From IMG/VR virus record IMGVR_UViG_3300036045_000523, positions 1 to 64,000 of that record: 64,000 nt of DNA. The stretch is one strand, 5' to 3'. Both the position numbers and the translations under genes were made by a program. A model generated the notes under the pieces. That model saw only the letters and a program-made list of their open reading frames with translations, was not told the origin of the DNA and ran no database searches. Below, one piece after another: positions 16,731-25,164 of this stretch (its first letter is position 1; each line of letters begins with the position of its first letter). This DNA comes from a virus.

Positions 16731-16916
16731 ATGGCGAATAAGCAACCAAAACACAGATTTCCTGCTAAATATCCTGATACTGAAGGTATTGCGTGTAAGA
16801 CGGTGCGAGTTAGCGTGCCGGAATATTTGCAAGCGGAGATTGAAGCGATCGCGCTTGAGTTACATAGAGAGCGAATGTCAGATAAGCCAAAAAACCCTCA
16901 AGGTCAGGGAACTTGA
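16731..16916 (+). CDS. Small basic protein at the head of the replication operon
   Basis: A 61-residue protein starting at ATG 16731; a GTG at 16713 would sit on the predicted transcription start. VRVSVPEYLQAEIEAIALELHRERM resembles a ribbon-helix-helix strand and helix. It is the first gene to the right of the switch and may be a Cro-like or copy-control regulator. Confidence 0.5.
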   Translation: MANKQPKHRFPAKYPDTEGIACKTVRVSVPEYLQAEIEAIALELHRERMSDKPKNPQGQGT

Positions 16917-16947
16917 GAGCTAGATAAACAAAAATTCTAAGGATATT

Positions 16948-18078
16948 ATGACACACGATACAGTATTAGACCGCAGTTATTCTCCATTCGTAATGATAGA
17001 TTTCCAAATTTTGGAGATGGATTTATCTCTAGATGCATTTCGCATTTACGCAGAACTGAAGAAATTTGCTAATCATCATACCAACGATTGCTATCCATCA
17101 TACGCGAAATTAGCGATCGCATTCAAGGGTTCTTACCCTACTTCATCTCCATCTCTTTGGCGAAAAAAGGCGATCGCTGCGATCGCTGAATTAGAAGAAA
17201 AGGGGGTAATAGAAAAAGAATTACGCTTTTTACAAAACGGGGCAAATCGTACAAACCTGTACACTCTCACTCCACCATCTGAATGGAAAAAACCTAGTCC
17301 TGAGTCAGAGCCAAGGGTAGTCTTGAATGATGACTACACCCAGTCCCAGACCTTGACTACACCTAGTCCTGAGCTAGAACTTGGGGTAGTCTCGACTCAG
17401 GTCTCAGGGGGGTCTTGCCACGGGACTCAAACTAGATCCAATATAGAACTATATCCAATTGAACTAGATCCACACGAAGACGCGCGCGCGAAAAATGATG
17501 TTTTTGTTTTTTTAAGTAAAGAAAAAGAAGCAGCCACAGAAAACGCGACTACGACAGAAATCAAAACAGAACAACTCGACAAAAAAGAATTTAATTCGTC
17601 AGGTGCAATTATTCCGGGGCTGGCACTAGAAAATAGTGCTGTATTCAAAAGTGAGGAAAGGATGCGATCGCGGTATTTGAGCGATAGCGAGGTACAGGAG
17701 TATGCGGAAGTGTGGAATCGGTTTGCGCCGGGTTGTTGTCCGCGCTGTCCAAAGTTGGATATAAGGGCGAAGAATCGAATAAGGCAGTTAGCGAAGGATT
17801 TTAGTTTGGTTGAGTTTGGAGGTGCGGTGTGTGCGGTTAGGGAGTCAGTTGAGGGGCGATATTACCGAGAACAGAGATTTACTTTCTTCAGGTTTATCGA
17901 TAACGGGCATACGGCGAAAATGTTTAGCGTCCACGCTGATTTATGGGAGAGGGACGAAAGTTACAGAAACAGAGTGACGGGCAAGGAAGAAACGACCATC
18001 GCGTCTGAAATGAGTGATGAAGAGGAAATGTTGATGATTTTGTTTGGGAACAAGAAAGGGTATGAGGGGATGCGATGA
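16948..18078 (+). CDS. Replication initiator-like protein with N-terminal helix-turn-helix
   Basis: The 376-residue protein has an N-terminal winged-helix-like region (FQILEMDLSLDAFRIYAELK, then PSYAKLAIAF and KKAIAAIAELEEKGVIEKE), as in plasmid and phage initiators that bind the origin. A long Ser/Thr/Glu-rich linker (about 110-225) follows, then a C-terminal domain with CCPRCPKLD that may bind metal. Its stop overlaps the start of the helicase loader-like gene. The pairing resembles the O and P genes of lambdoid phages. The function is inferred. Confidence 0.55.
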   Translation: MTHDTVLDRSYSPFVMIDFQILEMDLSLDAFRIYAELKKFANHHTNDCYPSYAKLAIAFKGSYPTSSPSLWRKKAIAAIAELEEKGVIEKELRFLQNGANRTNLYTLTPPSEWKKPSPESEPRVVLNDDYTQSQTLTTPSPELELGVVSTQVSGGSCHGTQTRSNIELYPIELDPHEDARAKNDVFVFLSKEKEAATENATTTEIKTEQLDKKEFNSSGAIIPGLALENSAVFKSEERMRSRYLSDSEVQEYAEVWNRFAPGCCPRCPKLDIRAKNRIRQLAKDFSLVEFGGAVCAVRESVEGRYYREQRFTFFRFIDNGHTAKMFSVHADLWERDESYRNRVTGKEETTIASEMSDEEEMLMILFGNKKGYEGMR

Positions 18079-18701
18079 TTTGTCAGAAAGTGTATGAGAA
18101 AATGTTTGATTTGCTTGAGATGAATTACGGGAAGACGCTAGCTTCTCCAATCAAGCACATTTGGAAAGACTTTTTAGACCAGGAATTAAGCGACGAAGAA
18201 TTTACAGAAGCAGTGCGTCATGCGATTTTGCATAGCCGATTTATGCCAACAGCAGGCGAACTTGTTGACTATATCAACGGTGGTAAGGAATCAAAAGCGA
18301 TCGCTGAATGGCAAACTATTCTTACCGCTGCGGCGAGCAATCACCAACATTCAACCGAACTACTTACTTACTCTTCTTTGCGATGCCGTGTTGCTCTTCA
18401 GTCCATTGGCGGACTTAACGCCGTTGCGATCGCTGAATCAGACTATCAGCGCTCAATTTTGCAAAAACAATTTATTACCGTTTTCTGCCAATGCTCCGAC
18501 AAGGATACCAAAGTCTTGCCTCAAGCATCTTCACAGCCGAGCCACTGCGTTGCGGAGGTGTCCTCCGTTGTAGCACGTGGCTCGCGCAATAACGCTTCTA
18601 CAACCCCCGAAACTGCCTCACCTATGCCTAACTATGTCAAGCAAAAATTAGACGCCTTGAAGGCGAAAATCAGCCAGCCAACTCAACGGTCAATTTTGTA
18701 G
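18075..18701 (+). CDS. Helicase loader-like replication protein with an inserted repeat
   Basis: The 208-residue protein starts inside the last codon of the initiator-like gene. Residues 1-70 resemble phage helicase loader/inhibitor proteins (KHIWKDFLDQELSDEEFTEA, then HSRFMPTAGELVDYI). The middle is variable. A full 41-bp palindromic element (18541-18581) is read in frame as SHCVAEVSSVVARG at about residues 156-169 and is followed by a Pro/Thr-rich end. The insertion lies in a probable linker and need not harm the loader domain. Confidence 0.55.
   Translation: MICQKVYEKMFDLLEMNYGKTLASPIKHIWKDFLDQELSDEEFTEAVRHAILHSRFMPTAGELVDYINGGKESKAIAEWQTILTAAASNHQHSTELLTYSSLRCRVALQSIGGLNAVAIAESDYQRSILQKQFITVFCQCSDKDTKVLPQASSQPSHCVAEVSSVVARGSRNNASTTPETASPMPNYVKQKLDALKAKISQPTQRSIL
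18541..18581 (+). repeat. Dispersed 41-bp palindromic element, inside a gene
   Basis: Consensus copy with intact arms around TGT, read in frame by the helicase loader-like gene. Confidence 0.95.
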
Positions 18702-18722
18702 AGAAAAATATATCTTTTCCTG

Positions 18723-18751
18723 TTGACCGATTAAGACGGATGTATTATATT
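18723..18751 (+). promoter_or_regulatory. Promoter, TTGACC-17-TATATT
   Basis: A -35 box TTGACC and -10 box TATATT with a 17-base spacer lie just after the loader-like gene. The predicted RNA start near 18758 supports the start codon at 18779 for the next gene. Confidence 0.5.
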
Positions 18752-18778
18752 ATGTACAAAGTGCATAAAGAGGAACGA

Positions 18779-18973
18779 ATGCAAGAGAGAGATAAGAAAG
18801 GAAAGTTTGAGAGAGTGTGGAATGCGGAAGCGAAGGTGGTGTACTTGCCGTTTAGCGTAAAGATAAAAGCGATCGCAGCGATCGCGGATAAGCACCCCCA
18901 TCCGGAAAAATTTTTAGAGAGTGTGACGAGAGTAGCGAGAGTGTTAGCGATCGCGGATGGCGTTGAAATATAG
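18779..18973 (+). CDS. Small basic protein of unknown function
   Basis: A 64-residue protein. ATG 18779 is chosen because AGAGGA lies 5 bases upstream and a promoter lies at 18723-18751; the upstream ATGs have neither. The sequence is basic, with a C-terminal helix (LESVTRVARVLAIADG). A DNA-binding regulator is possible; no family is recognised. Confidence 0.5.
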   Translation: MQERDKKGKFERVWNAEAKVVYLPFSVKIKAIAAIADKHPHPEKFLESVTRVARVLAIADGVEI

Positions 18974-18983
18974 GAGGTTAACA

Positions 18984-19805
18984 ATGGACTTACAAGTACA
19001 AATGGAACGAGCAGAGCTAGAGTATTTTTGCGAGAAATCAGCGGAGAATAAAGCCAAATACGATGCAGCGAGAACAGCTTATCTAGAAAGCCAGTCGCTT
19101 GCGGAGGAGGACTCCGTTGTAGCTTGCTTCCCCGTTGGCGAAGCCTGCCTTTATGGCTTAGGGGTAGACAGAAGCGCACTACCTCTAAAGGCTGAACCTC
19201 TAGCAATGTCGGAGTTTGATGTTGTAGAAGACGAGAACGGATGCCAATGGATTGTCAGGAAGTCTGACAAAGCGGCTTTTGCTTCCCAATCAGCACTGGC
19301 TTGGATGTGCCAGATATCGCAAGCGGACATTAGCAATATAGTAAGGCGCTCACAAAAATCGCCACAGGGCTTGCGTGACTTAGACTTGAGCAATATGGGG
19401 AAGGTAAATAATCCGAATAGTGGAAAGGATATTGATTGCATACCGGCTGACGTATGCGCGGACATAATTTATTACTATGCGTTTGAAGCAAGAGGTCACG
19501 AAAAACGTAGTAATGCAAAAGCGCTGTGCAAGGCAATGTTACGAGCTGGAGCGACAGTATTTATTGCAATGAAAGCGGGACATGATTTAGCGGTTGAAAA
19601 TGCTGAGTTAGCACAAAAGATTTATGCAATGGAGGATCGCCTTACGAAGCTTGAGCAATGGTCATTGCAGCGCTCACAGCTAACAGGTGTTAGATCCAAA
19701 AACGAATACGGGGAGACAGAAGCGCAAGCATATTTCCGCAAGCGCGATAATTGGTCGGAGATGTGGCGTTATACCCGCGAGTTTATCCGCAACGTAGGTA
19801 AATAG
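18984..19805 (+). CDS. Antirepressor-like protein, paralogue of the 43.5-kb gene
   Basis: The 273-residue protein starts at ATG 18984 behind a strong ribosome site (AGGAGG). It shares a domain with the product of 43461-44288: a recognition-helix-like part (SQSALAWMCQISQADISNIV here, a matching stretch there), a block near DVCADIIYYYAFEARG / EVCAAIIGYYAVESK, and a helix before a coiled region. Such regulators are common on cyanobacterial elements. An expanded palindromic element (19090-19150) is read in frame near residues 37-57. It may counter the CI-like repressor, but that is inference. Confidence 0.5.
   Translation: MDLQVQMERAELEYFCEKSAENKAKYDAARTAYLESQSLAEEDSVVACFPVGEACLYGLGVDRSALPLKAEPLAMSEFDVVEDENGCQWIVRKSDKAAFASQSALAWMCQISQADISNIVRRSQKSPQGLRDLDLSNMGKVNNPNSGKDIDCIPADVCADIIYYYAFEARGHEKRSNAKALCKAMLRAGATVFIAMKAGHDLAVENAELAQKIYAMEDRLTKLEQWSLQRSQLTGVRSKNEYGETEAQAYFRKRDNWSEMWRYTREFIRNVGK
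19090..19150 (+). repeat. Dispersed palindromic element, variant, inside a gene
   Basis: GCCAGTCGCTTGCGGAGG starts this copy, the centre is altered, and the end carries the TTGCTTCCCC extension also seen at 15905-15967. It is read in frame by the antirepressor-like gene. Confidence 0.75.
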
Positions 19806-19932
19806 AAAAACTACCACCCAGCAAATCACTTGCTAAATGGCAGCAGAATAACTAACTATATTTTGCTGGGTGGTTCCAATAATTACAACGACACAATTAC
19901 TTAGGAACTTAGAAATATGCAGTTTCAATTTA
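19804..19932 (+). repeat. Duplicated 129-bp leader, copy 1
   Basis: Nearly identical to 20138-20266. It contains a 13-bp stem (ACCACCCAGCAAA/TTTGCTGGGTGGT) with a loop of about 40 bases, then ACGACACAATTACTTAGGA and the first codons of the next gene. It is the leader of 19917-20138. Confidence 0.9.
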
Positions 19933-20138
19933 TAAAAGATATGGCGATGGCGCTAGTCACTGCCAAAGAAGATTACCCAGTTGATTTTGATAGTGCTTGG
20001 CAATGGCTTGAATATAGCCGAAAGGATAATGCAAAAACTGCTTTTTTGAAAATGGATTTTGTAGAAAGCGTAGATTATATTTCCCTTAATCTTAAGGAGT
20101 CGGCTCCTGGTGGGGGTTTGACGCATCGGCCAGCATAA
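19917..20138 (+). CDS. Truncated phage antirepressor N-terminal (MSV199-like) domain
   Basis: The 73-residue protein shows the domain found at the start of phage antirepressors: YPVDFDSAWQWLEYSRKDNA followed by FLKMDFVESVDYI. In full-length proteins the chain continues past GGRPTEDI-like residues; here it stops at GGGLTHRPA. The C-terminal domain has been replaced by the second leader copy, which starts at its stop codon. It may still be made, since it keeps its own leader and start. Confidence 0.6.
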   Translation: MQFQFIKDMAMALVTAKEDYPVDFDSAWQWLEYSRKDNAKTAFLKMDFVESVDYISLNLKESAPGGGLTHRPA

Positions 20139-20266
20139 GAAAAACTACCACCCAGCAAATCACTTGCTAAATGGCAGCAGAATAACTAACTATAATTTGC
20201 TGGGTGGTTCCAATAATTACAACGACACAATTACTTAGGAACCTAGAAATATGCAGTTTCAATTTA
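20138..20266 (+). repeat. Duplicated 129-bp leader, copy 2
   Basis: Direct repeat of 19804-19932 with only a few differences, including the stem-loop and the first five codons (MQFQF). It is the leader of the coiled-coil gene at 20251. Confidence 0.9.
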
Positions 20267-21945
20267 CAGAAGTAGCTAATATCCAAGAGCAGATTGCAGC
20301 ATTAACAGAACAATTACAACAACTTACCGCGAGTATTGCCCCATATGCAGAATGTGAAGCGATCGCATCAGAATTAGTAGCAAAAGTAGAAGAACACCGC
20401 TCTTGTATGAGAAGTAAGGGGTTAGCGGAGGAAAGCTTGGCGAATTGGGCGATCGCGTTATACAAAGCTGGTAGCAATAAGGAGTTCCCCATCGTTGAAG
20501 CGACTGGTAGCCAGTGGGTAGAATTTGAAGAAACTGACATTCTTAAGCGTAAGATAGAAGAGCTTATAGCATTAACAGATAGTTTGGATCAAGAATTACA
20601 GGAAGAAAGGCAGTATACGACAGAAATTTTAGAAAGGATAGGATTAATTGAAGAAAATGAAAAACTGGAAAAAGAAGTGTCAACCTTGCATATGGCTGCA
20701 AATGAATTAGAGAAAAAGCTAGATTTTTTTAAAAATAGTATTAGAGAAACAGATTCTATAGAAAAAGAACTTGCAACATTACGTAAAGAGAACGAAGACT
20801 ATCAAGCAAGATTTGATGGTATAAAGGCACAGCTAGAACAAGCTGAATCAGAGCGGTCTAGACTTGCACAGGAATTAAATAGAAAAAAGAAAGAAGAAGC
20901 AAAACAGACAGATAAGATTGCAGAATTACTAAATTTTGGTCGAGGCGATGCAAAGAAAGCTAGAGATAAGATGACCATGATTACATGGGAGGATATTGAA
21001 AGAGCTTGCGAGTCAGACCCTAAGAAAATACAAGCATTGTTAGATGAATTGGCGACAAGTAGGGCAGTATTAAGGAAAGAACTTAGCGATCGCATAGAGT
21101 TGCTATTGGTAAAACACGCTATAGAAACAGGGGATAAAAGCTGCTTTCAAAAAATACCGCAAGTTTTAAGAATGTCTGTTGAACGAAAATACAAAGAATT
21201 TCAAGAAGACGTTAACGCAAGCCACTGCGTTGCCGAGGTGGAAATTGTTGAGGAAGAAGAAACGAAATCATTACAAGTTAATGATATTGTAAGTACTCCA
21301 TCAGGAGGCTGTGGCACAGTTGAATCTATAAATAAAGATTCGATTACAGTTAGACAGTTGGTGAACCAAGAAATTGTAGAAGCTACGTATCAAACAAATG
21401 AATTAGTTTGGGTATCTTCTCACCCTGGGGTCGGCGCCCAGGAAGAGAGATTGGAAACAATTACAGTGCAAGTAAATGAGGCAACAACTGTAAACAAATA
21501 TGTTGAGTTTATGGGAAAAATTACCCGGTCTACGGTTGCTTGGAATAACTTAACTTGGGAAGTGATACGCGATTTATGCGATCGCTCGATATACGGACTA
21601 GACGAATTAAGAAGAGTTAAATTAGACAGTGAATTTGAGCGCGATCGCAGGGAAATGTTATTTAACGGAAGAATAGCTAAATTACTTTTAGATTACATTG
21701 ACTGGACTGGTGATAGTAGGGATTTAGCTTGGATTAGTGAAGAATTGCGATCGCAGGTTGAGGCATTACTAGGAAAAAAGCCTAAACAATTAGAACAAGG
21801 GGTAGTCGTTGAGTTGGATGGACAACCTTATAAAGTGCTACATCATGACACAGATACAGGATGGGTGGATCTAGTAAATGGCGCGAAGAAAAAAGTATCC
21901 GCGTATATCAAAGAGATATCTGTTCAAAACTTGGCGGTTGCGTAA
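20251..21945 (+). CDS. Coiled-coil protein with two copies of an ITWEDI-type domain
   Basis: The 564-residue protein is not from a family I recognise. Residues 1-230 are coiled coil. An 80-residue domain begins at MITWEDIERACESDPKKIQ (about 244) and a second copy at LTWEVIRDLCDRSIYGLDEL (about 430). A third copy ends the methyltransferase at 21994-23424. Between and after them lie two small barrel-like stretches (LQVNDIVSTPSGGCGTVESI and VVVELDGQPYKVLHHDTDTG). A half palindromic element encodes SHCVAEVE at about 325. It is transcribed with the methyltransferase, 48 bp apart, and may bind DNA with it. Confidence 0.5.
   Translation: MQFQFTEVANIQEQIAALTEQLQQLTASIAPYAECEAIASELVAKVEEHRSCMRSKGLAEESLANWAIALYKAGSNKEFPIVEATGSQWVEFEETDILKRKIEELIALTDSLDQELQEERQYTTEILERIGLIEENEKLEKEVSTLHMAANELEKKLDFFKNSIRETDSIEKELATLRKENEDYQARFDGIKAQLEQAESERSRLAQELNRKKKEEAKQTDKIAELLNFGRGDAKKARDKMTMITWEDIERACESDPKKIQALLDELATSRAVLRKELSDRIELLLVKHAIETGDKSCFQKIPQVLRMSVERKYKEFQEDVNASHCVAEVEIVEEEETKSLQVNDIVSTPSGGCGTVESINKDSITVRQLVNQEIVEATYQTNELVWVSSHPGVGAQEERLETITVQVNEATTVNKYVEFMGKITRSTVAWNNLTWEVIRDLCDRSIYGLDELRRVKLDSEFERDRREMLFNGRIAKLLLDYIDWTGDSRDLAWISEELRSQVEALLGKKPKQLEQGVVVELDGQPYKVLHHDTDTGWVDLVNGAKKKVSAYIKEISVQNLAVA
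21221..21240 (+). repeat. Left half of the palindromic element
   Basis: GCCACTGCGTTGCCGAGGTG matches the left arm of the element; the right arm is gone. It is read in frame as HCVAEV in the coiled-coil protein and is probably the remains of an older insertion. Confidence 0.7.
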
Positions 21946-21993
21946 GAATATGGCGATGTCGAACGCCATCGCCGTCCGCAAATAATAAAAAAT

Positions 21994-23424
21994 ATGTACC
22001 AACAAAAACAATTAATTCTTGATGCACAACTTCGTGACGAATGGTTAGAACAAATAAAAAGCAAGAAACCAAAACTAGATAGTGATGCACCAATTGCTGT
22101 AGTAATGTTTTCGGGCGGGGGTGGCGTTGAGGCAGGTATGGTTATGGCTGGCATTCGTCCTGTTATGTCGATTGAATATGACCCAAAACGCATAGAATTA
22201 TCCACCAAATTAGCGGATATGCATCATACTAATTTCACAGAATATGGTTGTAAAGTTATACGCCGTTCTGTGCAAGATGTATCAAGATTAGGTTTTCCTG
22301 GCTTTCCGCAATCGCCCGACTTTCTTCACGCTTCCCCTGTTTGTTCTAATTTCAGCATTGCTAAGACAAAAGCAATGGAAGCGCCGGACGATATTGAAGC
22401 AGCGATCGCGGTAAGTAATGCGATCACAATTCTCAAGCCAAAGGTCTTTACTTTAGAACAAGTTCCCGCATACACAAAATCTACATCTTGGAAAATAATC
22501 AGGCAGCAATTAATTACAGATGGATACAATATCACCGAAGAAGAAATAAATTGTGCAGATTATGGCGTTCCTCAGACTTGCCGGAAAAGAATGATTGTTC
22601 TAGCAAGTAAGGATTTACAGTTATCTTTACCGATTAAAAGTTATTGCCCAAGTTGGTATGATGCGATCGCTGATCTTATCCTGAGCCTACCGTTGGGGGA
22701 TTTAATTCCCGGACAAATTAAATCGTTAGAAAAGTACTTATCTTTTAATCCTCCGTGCCCACTTCTGATTCAAAGAACAGGCGCAAGGAAAGAATATAAT
22801 ATACAGCCAAGTAATAAGTTAGCTAAAACTATATTACGTTCAATATTTACGGATGGGAAAGGCGCTAATCGTAATCGTTTTCTTAACATCTGGTTGCCTG
22901 GCAACGATGTTAGAGAAGTTTCTATTCATGTCGCGGCTCGGCTTCAAACCTTTCCAGATTGGTACGAGTTTGATAAATCTACCGTCGTGGCTGGAAGTGC
23001 GATCGGTTATGCTGTACCGCCACTATTAGCGAAGCAGCTATTTATACATATACTGAACGATTCTAAACAACGATATCATCGGTTAGACGTGAGATGGGTA
23101 TCATCAGATTCAGATTTAGATAAAGGCGCACAAACAAGGGGAAAAGATTTTATTGAAGGGATTAACACCAAAGCCAAGCTCAACAATATTACTTGGAAAG
23201 ATATCAAAGATGTCTGCCAGGGAAGCCCTACAGCAATAGAAGCTATCTGGAATTATGCCCAGTCAAAAATACAAAAAGAATTACTAGGAAAGCTACCTAA
23301 GTTATTGGCAGAATATGCTTTCCAGACTGGTGACATCACGGATTTTAGCTGGGTTAATAATATCATTAAAATAACAGCAACTGCCTTGCTAGAGGAATAT
23401 ATGAAAAACTCCCACGGCTGGTAA
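21994..23424 (+). CDS. DNA (cytosine-5) methyltransferase with extra C-terminal domain
   Basis: The 476-residue protein has the C5-methyltransferase motifs in order: FSGGGGVEAG at 39-48 (AdoMet), IEYDP at 60-64, the catalytic Cys117 in HASPVCSNFS where PV-C replaces the usual PC, LEQV with E155, and the DYGVPQTCRKR block. The target recognition region follows at about 220-300. Residues 385-470 are a third copy of the ITWEDI-type domain in the preceding gene, unusual for this family. No restriction gene adjoins, so it is an orphan enzyme that could protect element DNA or control replication. Confidence 0.82.
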   Translation: MYQQKQLILDAQLRDEWLEQIKSKKPKLDSDAPIAVVMFSGGGGVEAGMVMAGIRPVMSIEYDPKRIELSTKLADMHHTNFTEYGCKVIRRSVQDVSRLGFPGFPQSPDFLHASPVCSNFSIAKTKAMEAPDDIEAAIAVSNAITILKPKVFTLEQVPAYTKSTSWKIIRQQLITDGYNITEEEINCADYGVPQTCRKRMIVLASKDLQLSLPIKSYCPSWYDAIADLILSLPLGDLIPGQIKSLEKYLSFNPPCPLLIQRTGARKEYNIQPSNKLAKTILRSIFTDGKGANRNRFLNIWLPGNDVREVSIHVAARLQTFPDWYEFDKSTVVAGSAIGYAVPPLLAKQLFIHILNDSKQRYHRLDVRWVSSDSDLDKGAQTRGKDFIEGINTKAKLNNITWKDIKDVCQGSPTAIEAIWNYAQSKIQKELLGKLPKLLAEYAFQTGDITDFSWVNNIIKITATALLEEYMKNSHGW

Positions 23425-23487
23425 AATTTTTCTTTAAAACCTGACAAGCAAGCCAGTTAATGCGGTGATAACCACAAAAATTCACTA

Positions 23488-23739
23488 TTAATTAAATTCA
23501 ATATTGATTGGATCAAAACTATGTTGTCCCATCATTAAGCCTACTTTGGTTTCAACTACCCAAACATTAATAAATTCGTGGTTGGAATAATCACTTATGT
23601 AAGATACTACCCATTGCCCTTTGCTATCATCCCAATTAATACCAAGGATGTGAAATTCTGAGTTTTCCTGCCCGTGCAGAAATTCATTAGCTTTTTCAAT
23701 AATTTTTATAAATTTCTCGAATTCTGACCCTTCAATCAT
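23488..23739 (-). CDS. Hypothetical protein
   Basis: An 83-residue acidic protein, strand-rich in the middle (FHILGINWDDSKGQWVVSYI). No family is recognised. Its start region is part of a tandem duplication of about 37 bp (23700-23735 and 23744-23779), so the upstream sequence is a copy of its first codons. Confidence 0.45.
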   Translation of the reverse strand: MIEGSEFEKFIKIIEKANEFLHGQENSEFHILGINWDDSKGQWVVSYISDYSNHEFINVWVVETKVGLMMGQHSFDPINIEFN

Positions 23740-23780
23740 AATTTCATAAATTTCTCGAATTCTGACCCTTCAAACATACA

Positions 23781-23804
23781 CTGCTATCGCGTACGCGATA
23801 GCAG
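23781..23804. terminator. Perfect 24-bp palindrome
   Basis: CTGCTATCGCGT and ACGCGATAGCAG meet with no spacer. It lies 19 bp after the end of the small ribbon-helix-helix gene at 23824 (read leftward) and probably ends its transcript. Operator use is possible. Confidence 0.5.
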
Positions 23805-23823
23805 AAACATATGGCGCTGCTAT

Positions 23824-23997
23824 TTATTTACCGTTATCTTTAGCCCATGCTAGTAACAGCGCACGGGCTAAGTGCGATACAGCAACATTCTTTTGAGAAG
23901 CGATTTGTTTGAGATAGTCTTTTTCGTCTTCCAGTAAAAAGATTCTGATTTCTGTCGCTCCTTCCTGTCGCGCAGTAACCGGGGGTAATCGTGCCAT
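23824..23997 (-). CDS. Small ribbon-helix-helix protein
   Basis: A 57-residue protein starting at ATG 23997 with an AGGATTAGAAG-like ribosome site; the longer open frame upstream looks non-coding. TEIRIFLLEDEKDYLKQIAS and NVAVSHLARALLLAWA give the strand-helix-helix pattern of Arc/MetJ-type regulators. It follows a second RHH gene. Confidence 0.55.
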   Translation of the reverse strand: MARLPPVTARQEGATEIRIFLLEDEKDYLKQIASQKNVAVSHLARALLLAWAKDNGK

Positions 23998-24077
23998 ATC
24001 TTCTAATCCTGCGTTTAACACAAGAAGTTTAGCACATTTAGTTCCGCCGTTTAACACTTTATCCGAAATATTTTTAT

Positions 24078-24287
24078 TTAAGTTTTGCGATCGCTCGTAT
24101 TGTTCCCAGATGACGCCACTCTCAGAGTAGAGTCCTGCTTTTTTTTGGTTATGGCATCCATTAGTAAGCGTTCTACTAGATTGGCTGTAGAGCGCCCTTC
24201 CTCCTGTGCCCATTCATCAAGAAATTTTTTACTTTCGTGGTCAATGGCATAAGCCATCCGTGGCTTTGGATTACTAGCTTTACCCAT
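24078..24287 (-). CDS. Ribbon-helix-helix protein
   Basis: A 69-residue basic protein with RMAYAIDHESKKFLDEWAQE and RSTANLVERLLMDAITKK, the RHH layout of plasmid copy-control and partition regulators. The Ser/Thr-rich end is probably unstructured. It precedes the RHH gene at 23824 by 80 bp on the same strand. Confidence 0.6.
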   Translation of the reverse strand: MGKASNPKPRMAYAIDHESKKFLDEWAQEEGRSTANLVERLLMDAITKKKQDSTLRVASSGNNTSDRKT

Positions 24288-24306
24288 AACAAGTTCCTCA
24301 TATAGA

Positions 24307-24348
24307 GCCAGTGCGTTGCGGAGGTGTCGTCCGTGGAAGCAACTGACG
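24307..24348 (+). repeat. Dispersed palindromic element, degenerate
   Basis: GCCAGTGCGTTGCGGAGG and a damaged right arm. It lies directly upstream of the RHH gene at 24287, in its promoter region. Confidence 0.7.
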
Positions 24349-24558
24349 TGTTTTTACTAGACTCTAACTTATATATAAAAAGCTTTCTACAGGTGTAGAT
24401 ATTTTTCTCTGACAAAGATATAGAAAGTAGTTGACAATCTTCGACATCGTTCGTTACATTAGATTTAACGGACACAGATGGACGCAAAACGTACAGCTTT
24501 GTCCTTGATGTTTCTGAACCTTGAAAATTGAAAAGCCTGATTGCTTAAAAGTATACGT

Positions 24559-24717
24559 ATGGCACAGAAACGGATTGTACTGCCTAACGAATTAATACCT
24601 CTTGCGGACGAGATATGCCAATCTACTGGCATTTGCAATCATAGTCAGTTAGTTGCACTACTTATAAAAAACTTTGGAAGTGAGTTAGTTGCGCGATTAA
24701 AAGGAAATTCAAGATAA
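24559..24717 (+). CDS. 52-residue RHH-like protein
   Basis: This short gene starts at ATG 24559 and reads MAQKRIVLPNELIPLADEIC then NHSQLVALLIKNFGSELVAR, a strand followed by two helices. It faces away from the RHH pair at 24078-24287. No clear ribosome site is seen. Confidence 0.4.
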   Translation: MAQKRIVLPNELIPLADEICQSTGICNHSQLVALLIKNFGSELVARLKGNSR

Positions 24718-24824
24718 AAGTTGTAGATAATCCAGATAACTATGTACTACCAGACAACAAGTTACTGTCAGCGTCAAATTCAAAGTATTCGTAATTAATT
24801 ATTTCACGCATTAGGAGTTTATTT

Positions 24825-25010
24825 ATGAACCACGAAATTAATGAAGGAACGAATGATATCTTAGCGATCGCCTTGACGGCACTTACTACATTGCACAACA
24901 AACTACCAGCAGATTGGCAGTACCTTAATCAAGAGATGAATAAGCATTCCGACGTAACACTTGCTGACGCCATCGCGGCAATTGCAGAAGCTTTGGAAAT
25001 CATTAGCTAA
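24825..25010 (+). CDS. Small acidic helical protein
   Basis: A 61-residue protein with a TAGGAG ribosome site 7 bases before ATG 24825. It is nearly all helix (ILAIALTALTTLHNKLPADW, then ADAIAAIAEALEIIS). No family is recognised. Confidence 0.5.
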   Translation: MNHEINEGTNDILAIALTALTTLHNKLPADWQYLNQEMNKHSDVTLADAIAAIAEALEIIS

Positions 25011-25027
25011 TAGGTTCTGATGAACAA

Positions 25028-25068
25028 GCCACTGCGTTGTGGAGATGTCCTCCGTTGTAGCACGTGGC
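25028..25068 (+). repeat. Dispersed 41-bp palindromic element
   Basis: Full-length copy with two changes in the left arm (GTGGAGATGT), in the gene-free stretch 25011-25350. Confidence 0.92.
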
Positions 25069-25164
25069 GCAAAAATCACGTCATGCTTAATAGTAACTTC
25101 TTATTTGTACTTGTTTTGCTGCTAAATGTTGAGCAAAATATTGAGTTTTTTACGGTGTTTTTAA

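Noticed and set aside
16273-16923. A 216-codon plus-strand frame across the repressor start and control region
   Set aside because: It is antisense to the repressor, passes through the operators and contains the small gene at 16731 in another frame.
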